In this document: piece by piece, positions 6,455-10,340 of the stretch
How the letters are laid out: each line of letters opens with the position of its first letter
Numbering within the stretch: the first letter of the stretch is position 1
Assembly (NCBI GenBank): GCA_023398105.1
Contig: JAEWST010000187.1
Span: 1 to 10,340, forward strand
Source of the DNA: Bacillota bacterium
Lineage (GTDB): Bacteria; Bacillota; Clostridia; Acetivibrionales; DSM-1351
Direction: 5' to 3'
Length of the DNA stretch: 10,340 bases
Notes under the pieces: generated by a model
What the model was told of the DNA's origin: nothing
Databases searched by the model: none
What the model saw: the letters and a program-made list of their open reading frames with translations, nothing else
Made by a program: the position numbers and the translations under genes

Positions 6455-7087
6455 ATGAATAAAAACAAAGTACTTATACTAGCTTGTATTGTAATTGTTG
6501 CTTGTACATCTATTTTAATTATACTTTTTAATTATAATAGCCACAAAGCAAATAAAAATGAAGTTGTTATTAGTCAGGTTGACTTAAAAACAGTTGATGA
6601 CTTAAGAATTGGGTCTGAACCTCCAAAACTTATTTATGCCGATAAGGAGAAAGTCATATTTAATTGTGGTGGAGTATTTGTTTATGATATGAAAAATAAG
6701 ATTGTTACTAAATCGTTTGATCTTTCATCACTATTGACAGAAAAGTATATGAAGTTTGGCTGCTTTGTTTCGCAAGATGGAAAGCAAATTAGTTTTGGTG
6801 TTACTAAAGAGCCCGAAGGTTTAGTTGCTAGGTATAGTTATTCCTTTAAAAATGATCTTGTAAAAGAATTAACCGAAAAGGAATATAGAGATAACCGTGA
6901 AAAGATGTTTAACTGTACAAATTTAGATTACAACGATAAACTGTATCAAAAATCTACAGGCATGATAGTAAATATATCAGATAATGAATATGTCTACCTA
7001 ACGTTCCAAGAATGGGTGGTGAGCACAATAAAAATAGTACATGTAAAAGATGGCAAGGAGACATATTACAGCGTATTTGATATATGA
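6455..7087 (+). CDS. Membrane-anchored extracytoplasmic protein
   Basis: A 210-residue protein. After MNKNK, residues 6-26 form a hydrophobic segment (VLILACIVIVACTSILIILF), followed by a polar exterior domain. Two Cys lie within the segment (11 and 17). IVAC fits a lipobox pattern, but the hydrophobic run continues well past it, so a signal anchor is more likely than a lipoprotein. The body has alternating strand-like stretches (KLIYADKEKVIFNCGGVFVY, KQISFGVTKEPEG, YVYLTFQEWVVSTIKIVHV), suggesting a beta-propeller-like or beta-rich fold. Family not recognised. The ribosome site is an unusual run of six G (6443-6448), six bases before the ATG. Hairpin repeat copy 1 begins eight bases after the stop and may serve as its terminator. 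Confidence 0.65.
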   Translation: MNKNKVLILACIVIVACTSILIILFNYNSHKANKNEVVISQVDLKTVDDLRIGSEPPKLIYADKEKVIFNCGGVFVYDMKNKIVTKSFDLSSLLTEKYMKFGCFVSQDGKQISFGVTKEPEGLVARYSYSFKNDLVKELTEKEYRDNREKMFNCTNLDYNDKLYQKSTGMIVNISDNEYVYLTFQEWVVSTIKIVHVKDGKETYYSVFDI

Positions 7088-7094
7088 GGAGTTG

Positions 7095-7239
7095 AGACAT
7101 TAAGGGACGGTTCTTGAATTGAATGGCAATTAACTCCTATGGGTGAAGTAATTAACAGAGGATAGAAGATGGGGGATTTTTTCCTCTAATCTTATCTAGA
7201 AATTCTAGAAATTCAATTCAAGAACCGTCCCTGTATTTA
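7095..7239. repeat. MITE/REP-like hairpin element, copy 1
   Basis: A 145-base element repeated at 8073-8217 with no indels and five substitutions. It is bounded by a perfect 22-bp terminal inverted repeat (7103-7124 and 7211-7232, starting AGGGACGGTTCTTG). Inside are a perfect small palindrome TCTAGAA-A-TTCTAGA (7195-7209) and a further imperfect stem around 7161-7196. The shared sequence includes about eight bases (AGACATTA) outside the left repeat, so either the mobile unit is larger than the inverted repeats or the pair arose by local duplication. No coding frame is visible, so it would be non-autonomous. GGGACGG-type arms occur beside IS200-like (RAYT) transposases in Firmicutes, from memory. 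Confidence 0.85.
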
Positions 7240-7255
7240 GTACCATGTTAAATTA

Positions 7256-7284
7256 TTGATATACCAAAAATTTCATGTTATGAT
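7256..7284 (+). promoter_or_regulatory. Near-consensus sigma-A promoter
   Basis: TTGATA (7256-7261), a 17-base spacer and TATGAT (7279-7284), each five of six consensus bases. The predicted start is near 7291, about 31 bases before the preferred ATG at 7322. It begins 17 bases after hairpin repeat copy 1. Confidence 0.65.
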
Positions 7285-7321
7285 TTATATATAACAATTA
7301 ATAAAGGAAGTGATGAGTTAT

Positions 7322-7771
7322 ATGAGTAGTTTTTTATCTTGGATTAATCCACTTAATAAAATTGTTACTGGAATATATGATTTGGCTAATCCGGAACAGG
7401 CAAGAGACAGAATCTATTTTAATGAAGTTTACAGAAAACACATTTTAGAAGTAATCGAAAAAAAGAAGTCAGCAAATTGCGATTATAAAAATATGACAAA
7501 GGAAGAGTTTATGGAAGAGTATTACAAAACTGATATTTCTAAATATATTTCTTTGGTCGGCTTTAACGAAGAAGATAGGGTTACGCAGGAAGCAGTTAGA
7601 AATGTTACTTCGCATCATGCAGAAGAGTTTAGAAAGTTATATGATGGTGACAAACATAAAGAACTGAATGGAAAGATAAGAGAGTGGTATGGAGAGCATC
7701 TATACAAAGACTACAAAGAAAGAACATGGGATGGTATTGCCTTTAATGTAATAAAGGGCATTAGAGGGTAA
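7322..7771 (+). CDS. Hypothetical protein, about 149 residues
   Basis: Not recognised. The N-terminus (MSSFLSWINPLNKIVTGIYD) is mildly hydrophobic and could be an amphipathic membrane-binding helix. The rest is charged and helix-rich with many Lys, Glu and Tyr (EVIEKKKSANCDYKNMTKEEFMEEYYKTD) and a central His pair (SHHAEEF). No signal peptidase site or catalytic motif is identified. Start: a long anti-16S match AAAGGAAGTGAT (7303-7314) contains the alternative GTG 7310 and ATG 7313. The ATG at 7322 is the first start outside it, with 11 bases of spacing, and is preferred. The gene has a strong private promoter and is followed by two terminators, so it is a single-gene unit, probably well expressed. 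Confidence 0.6.
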   Translation: MSSFLSWINPLNKIVTGIYDLANPEQARDRIYFNEVYRKHILEVIEKKKSANCDYKNMTKEEFMEEYYKTDISKYISLVGFNEEDRVTQEAVRNVTSHHAEEFRKLYDGDKHKELNGKIREWYGEHLYKDYKERTWDGIAFNVIKGIRG

Positions 7772-7825
7772 TGTAAAATACTTAATAATCAGGTAAATTT
7801 AATAAGATAAAAGTTGCAATTTCTT

Positions 7826-7871
7826 AAATATCGTATATTATTTAGTAATGGATTTTACGATATTTTTATTT
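7826..7871 (+). terminator. Intrinsic terminator after the 7322 gene
   Basis: A perfect 10-bp stem AAATATCGTA (7826-7835) / TACGATATTT (7856-7865) with a 20-base loop is followed by TTATTT. The arms share ATATCG/CGATATT with the hairpin at 4666. Confidence 0.6.
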
Positions 7872-7905
7872 CGCACTTTTTAAATTTTATGATTCATAAG
7901 CTCCA

Positions 7906-7938
7906 AGCCTCTACCAACAGCGGTACAGGCTCTTTTTA
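7906..7938 (+). terminator. Second intrinsic terminator
   Basis: AGCCT-C-TACC pairs with GGTA-C-AGGCT (nine pairs, one C-C mismatch) around AACAGC, followed by CTTTTTAT. It resembles terminators between phage structural genes and precedes the 7969 stub. Confidence 0.7.
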
Positions 7939-7968
7939 TACCCGTTTTTAGTAAGGATGGGATGTATA

Positions 7969-8022
7969 TTGGAAATAAACGGAAAATTAATAAATGAGGA
8001 GTTGGAGGAGGCGGTTTTATAG
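7969..8022 (+). pseudogene. 17-codon stub of a probable phage gene
   Basis: TTG start, 17 codons (MEINGKLINEELEEAVL), stop. GGATGGG (7955-7961) lies seven bases upstream of the TTG, but only part of it matches a ribosome site. The MEINGK...EELEEA pattern recalls starts of small phage structural or accessory proteins, but the fragment is too short to assign. Truncated, with nothing homologous after the stop. Confidence 0.3.
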
Positions 8023-8072
8023 ATGTTTTTTATTTATTGTTAAATATTATTACTTATTGTACAATTTATCTA

Positions 8073-8217
8073 AGACATTAAAGGACGGTTCTTGAATTGA
8101 ATGGCAATTAACTCCTATGGGTGAAGTAATCAACAGAGGATAGAAGATGGGGGATTTTATCATCTAATCTTATCTAGAAATTCTAGAAATTCAATTCAAG
8201 AACCGTCCCTGAATTTA
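8073..8217. repeat. MITE/REP-like hairpin element, copy 2
   Basis: Partner of the copy at 7095-7239, offset exactly 978 bases, in the same orientation. Five substitutions are seen, at copy-1 positions 7104, 7153, 7181, 7184 and 7234. The left arm (8081-8102) has one change (8082 A), so the 22-bp terminal inverted repeat has a single mismatch with 8189-8210. The TCTAGAA-A-TTCTAGA palindrome is intact at 8173-8187. It lies directly upstream of the HAD gene, so it is transcribed in that leader if the promoter is further upstream, or it may supply promoter sequence. Confidence 0.85.
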
Positions 8218-8254
8218 CTGAATTTATGAATTTATTTTTCAGGAGGGTTTAGGC

Positions 8255-8851
8255 ATGAAAGCATTAATCTTGGATATGTATGGGGTAATTATAAAAGATC
8301 CGGAGGGTGGACTTTTGCCTTTTGTTAATCGGACATATCCCTATTTAAGCCGTGATGAAGTATATTTCCATTGGATTAAAGCAAATGTTGGAGAAATATC
8401 TTCTTTAGACCTTTTCAGAGAACTAGGATTTGAAGGTGATTTGAGTAAAATTGAAAGAGAATATTTAGATACAATAGAAATTAATCAATCTTTTTATGAC
8501 ATTGCTCCAATCCTAAAGAAACATTATCGTTTAGCGTTATTATCAAATGATTTAAGCGAATGGAGCAGATATTTGCGTGATAAATTCAAAATTAATGATT
8601 ATTTTGATGCTATAACAGTTAGCGGTGACGTAAGAATAAAAAAACCTGATGCACAGGTATTCATGCTTACACTAGATAAACTTGGGCTACCAGCATCTGA
8701 TTGCATATATGTAGATGATAGAAGATGTAATTTAGCGGCTGCACAATCCCTTGGCATGGATACCGTACTGTTTAATAGTCGAAGTGTTCTGTACGAAGGA
8801 AAAACCGTTGTTAGTTTTGAAGAGCTTGCCAGTATGTTAATACATACGTAG
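8255..8851 (+). CDS. HAD-superfamily hydrolase
   Basis: A 198-residue cytoplasmic protein with all four haloacid-dehalogenase-superfamily motifs. Motif I is LILDMYGVI (nucleophile Asp7), motif II LLSND (Ser97), motif III KKP (Lys129/130), and motif IV YVDDRRCN (Asp154/155). A helical cap lies between motifs I and II (about residues 15-85), as in subclass I. The second Asp of the phosphatase signature DxD is Tyr9, giving DxYG as in L-2-haloacid dehalogenases. The VDD-x-x-x-N ending and size also fit epoxide-hydrolase-N/YihX-like phosphatases, so the substrate is open. Ribosome site AGGAGG (8241-8246) is eight bases before the ATG. Full length; it appears to be the only intact metabolic enzyme here. 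Repeat copy 2 ends 37 bases upstream. Confidence 0.88.
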   Translation: MKALILDMYGVIIKDPEGGLLPFVNRTYPYLSRDEVYFHWIKANVGEISSLDLFRELGFEGDLSKIEREYLDTIEINQSFYDIAPILKKHYRLALLSNDLSEWSRYLRDKFKINDYFDAITVSGDVRIKKPDAQVFMLTLDKLGLPASDCIYVDDRRCNLAAAQSLGMDTVLFNSRSVLYEGKTVVSFEELASMLIHT

Positions 8852-8878
8852 ATATTATATAAGGAAAGGTATAAGAAA

Positions 8879-8947
8879 ATGAAACAATTATTTCTCATTT
8901 TATTGATTATTTCTTTGTTTCTAACTTCAAGCGGGTTCAAGAGTTAA
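8879..8947 (+). pseudogene. Signal-peptide stub fused to recombinase DNA
   Basis: ATG with AAGGAAAGG (8861-8869) upstream opens 22 codons, MKQLFLILLIISLFLTSSGF, then KS and stop. It is a textbook exported-protein start: Lys, a hydrophobic core, then a small-residue region close to a lipobox or cleavage site. The mature protein is missing. From about 8929 the DNA reads as recombinase in another frame (KRVQELNEKRKEEKG), so the gene was cut there by a rearrangement. It starts 27 bases after the HAD gene and was probably its operon partner. Confidence 0.5.
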
Positions 8948-9666
8948 ATGAAAAAAGGAAGGAAGAAAAAGGTGTAGATGAAAATGTAATCAAAAGGATG
9001 GGTAATCGATATCCTTTAAGCGGAAAAATAATCTGTGGAAATTGCGGTAAAACATATAAAAGGTCTATATTGAATTCAAACAAAAAGTATCGTAGTGCAG
9101 CATATAAATGCCAATCCAATATATATGAACAAACAGGATTATGCTATGCAAGCGCTGTTAGTGAAAAAAGAATATACGAAGCATTTGTAAGGCTTTATAA
9201 TAAGCTGTATTCAAATTGGAAAACACTACTTACACCATATATAATGCATTTAAAATCACTTGTACTGCTTAGGGTGAATCAGGCAGAAATTCAAAAAATA
9301 AATAATCAAATAAATGAGCTGATAAGAGAGAAACATAGGGATTACTGCCCACCGGAAGCAGAGTATTTAAAACCTGTTCTTTTAAGCCAAAAGATAAATT
9401 CGTTCAATGCAGAAATGAAAGAATTAGAGGCAAAAAAACAGGCTTTAGCAGTATCGCTTATTGAAAAAGACATTTCATTATCAGAAACGGAAAAAATCAT
9501 AGCATTTATTAAAAAGCAGCAAGGCTTGTTGGATGAGTTTGATGAAGATTGTTTTAGTATGTTTGTTGATAGAATTATAGCAAAGCCAAACAACTGCATA
9601 TGCTTTTGCTTGAAAAATGGAATGGAGCTTGATGAATACATTGGAGGTGATGATAATGTTTTGTAG
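8929..9666 (+). pseudogene. Large serine recombinase, C-terminal part only
   Basis: Family: large serine site-specific recombinase. The frame is open from 8875; recognisable family sequence begins near 8929 (KRVQELNEKRKEEKG). The recombinase zinc-ribbon follows (RYPLSGKIICGNCGKTYKR, with later Cys in YKCQ and GLCY). Then come coiled-coil segments (QAEIQKINNQINELIREKH; NAEMKELEAKKQAL) and the usual end (MFVDRIIAKPNN...KNGMELDEYI). The N-terminal resolvase domain with its catalytic Ser and most of the recombinase domain are missing, so it cannot catalyse strand exchange. The first ATG, 8998, has no usable ribosome site. The stop overlaps the next recombinase start by 11 bases, the coupled arrangement of intact clusters. 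A 5' truncation by the junction near 8929 is the simplest reading. Confidence 0.8.
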
Positions 9667-10228
9667 GAGATTTCCATTCGGATATGCAAAGGGAGATGAC
9701 GGACTTCCTAAAATTGATGCCGAAAAGGGAGAGTATGTTAAGAAAATATTTGAAATGGCTATGGAAGGAGTGTCTCAAAATAGCATTGCTGAAATCTTGA
9801 AAAAAGAAGGTATCAGGTCACCACTGAATAAGGTTAATTGGCCGAAAGGCACAGTTGGCTCTATTTTAGAGAATAAGAAATATATTGGAGATGAGAACTT
9901 TCCCGCTATAGTATAAAAGGAAATGTTTGAGAAAGTGGGTCAACTCAGGAATGAACGAAATAGGTATTACAATTTTTATTTTCATGAAAATAGTCGTGTG
10001 AGAAGTGCAAAGTATCCCTTCAGCGGGAAAATCATATGCGAATTATGCGGGAGTAAATTAATAAGAGCAGGGAGAAACATTAAATGTACACCTAAAAGAT
10101 ATGTATGGGTATGCCACAGATATGTTGAAAACGGTAAGGTTTATTGCAGGAGTGGCACTATGGATGAATTAACGGCAGAAACCAAGTTTGTAGAAGCACT
10201 GTGGGAAGTAAAAATGGATAGGTTATAA
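9656..10228 (+). pseudogene. Short recombinase-domain protein, broken by an in-frame stop
   Basis: Starts at ATG 9656 behind GGAGGTGA (9643-9650). It reads FPFGYAKGDDGLPKIDAEKG ... NKKYIGDENFPAIV, stop (TAA 9914-9916), then KEMFEKVGQLRNER and a zinc ribbon (CELCG, VWVC, YCRSG) to 10228, all in one frame. Without the stop it is 190 residues: a Recombinase domain (about 6-85) plus zinc ribbon, with no catalytic resolvase domain. Such short partners occur beside full serine recombinases in clostridial clusters, from memory, so the missing N-terminus may be native. Family members often have Ser or another small residue at this point; TCA to TAA is one base. The in-frame ATG at 9617 lacks a ribosome site. 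Confidence 0.75.
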
Positions 10229-10237
10229 TTAATTATA
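10224..10237. repeat. Perfect 14-base palindrome
   Basis: TATAATTAATTATA, overlapping the end of the recombinase gene and just upstream of the orfA promoter. It could be an operator or simply A/T-rich chance. Confidence 0.25.
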
Positions 10238-10263
10238 CAATAAACATTCGGTCGTGATATAAT
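10234..10263 (+). promoter_or_regulatory. Promoter of the IS3-type orfA
   Basis: TATACA (10234-10239, four of six), an 18-base spacer and a perfect TATAAT (10258-10263). The predicted start lies about 25 bases before the ATG. Confidence 0.45.
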
Positions 10264-10293
10264 AAATAAAAATAGAAAGGAATGAAGCGTATC

Positions 10294-10340
10294 ATGGCAG
10301 GAAAAACACAAAACTATACAGATGATTTTAAGAAGCAAAT
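10294..10340 (+). CDS. IS3-family transposase OrfA, 5' end only
   Basis: Fifteen complete codons reach the window end: MAGKTQNYTDDFKKQ. The basic start followed by YT(D/E)(D/E)FK-(K/Q)-Q is the usual opening of the OrfA helix-turn-helix protein of IS3-family elements, which binds the terminal inverted repeats. AAAGGA (10276-10281) lies 12 bases upstream. The gene runs off the window, so intactness and the OrfB partner cannot be judged. It begins 65 bases after the broken recombinase, implying insertion of an IS at or beside that cluster. No terminal inverted repeat was identified with confidence. Confidence 0.6.
   Translation, partial: MAGKTQNYTDDFKKQ

Larger units (their letters stand above)
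7772..8254. other. Gene-poor stretch with two terminators, a gene stub and repeat copy 2
   Basis: It holds hairpin terminators at 7826-7871 and 7906-7938, a 17-codon phage-like stub at 7969-8022, and hairpin repeat copy 2 at 8073-8217. The roughly 37 bases from 8218 contain only the leader and ribosome site of the HAD gene. No other coding signal is seen. Confidence 0.6.

Noticed and set aside
6455..6520. Lipoprotein signal in the 6455 gene
   Set aside because: IVAC fits the pattern, but the hydrophobic segment continues about nine residues beyond the Cys, which favours an uncleaved membrane anchor.
7125..7210. Small peptide coded inside the hairpin repeats
   Set aside because: All frames are short, have no ribosome site and are not preserved in a coding-like way between the two copies.
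7095..8217. CRISPR-like or tandem-repeat array
   Set aside because: Only two copies exist, 978 bases apart, each a 145-bp hairpin with a gene between. There is no repeat-spacer periodicity.
9617..9655. N-terminal extension of the short recombinase from ATG 9617
   Set aside because: Those 13 codons lie inside the end of the previous recombinase gene and have no ribosome site. GGAGGTGA at 9643 points to ATG 9656.

Overview
The window looks like a chromosomal accessory region of a low-G+C Firmicute, most probably a clostridial relative (Clostridia/Lachnospiraceae-like). The grounds are A/T-rich third positions, strong AAGGAG/GGAGG ribosome binding sites, use of TTG and GTG starts, TTGACA/TATAAT-type promoters, and typical clostridial mobile-element families: a 'virulence-related' mobile-element protein, large serine recombinases, an IS3-type OrfA, and probably an IS200/IS605 end. 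Every gene I can support is on the + strand. No rRNA, tRNA or CRISPR array was seen.

Layout. 1-120: three short hairpins that look like the right end / omega-RNA scaffold of an IS200/IS605 element. 172-1453: a well-formed promoter and a lipoprotein gene that is visibly richer in G+C than the rest. 1542-2150: a three-helix membrane protein. 2151-2416: a decayed gap with a tiny ORF. 2417-3046: an unrecognised protein. 3137-3950: a frameshifted 'virulence-related' mobile-element gene. 4108-4479: a small membrane-anchored protein with its own promoter. 4480-4836 (about 350 bases without an intact gene): stub A of a phage-type gene, a strong hairpin terminator and a second hairpin. 4837-5175: a small ORF and a possible in-frame remnant. 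5280-6164: a putative PD-(D/E)XK nuclease-like protein ending in a clear terminator. 6209-6322: stub B, a second copy of the stub-A gene fragment. 6455-7087: a membrane-anchored extracytoplasmic protein. 7095-7239: hairpin repeat copy 1. 7322-7771: an unrecognised protein behind a near-consensus promoter. 7772-8254 (about 480 bases without an intact gene): two terminators, a 17-codon stub and hairpin repeat copy 2. 8255-8851: a HAD-superfamily hydrolase. 8879-8947: an isolated signal-peptide stub fused to a large serine recombinase that has lost its 5' half (to 9666). 9656-10228: a catalytic-domain-less recombinase broken by one in-frame stop. 10294 to the end: the start of an IS3-type orfA with its own promoter.

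Reading the whole. This is a mobile-element graveyard carrying small cargo genes. Several units have their own promoter and/or terminator, and the mobility genes are broken by truncation, frameshift or nonsense. No multi-gene pathway can be reconstructed. The most notable structures are the pair of near-identical 145-bp hairpin elements, the two homologous phage-gene stubs bracketing the nuclease-like gene, and the chimeric junction before the recombinase pair. Functions of five or six of the cargo genes cannot be assigned from sequence alone.
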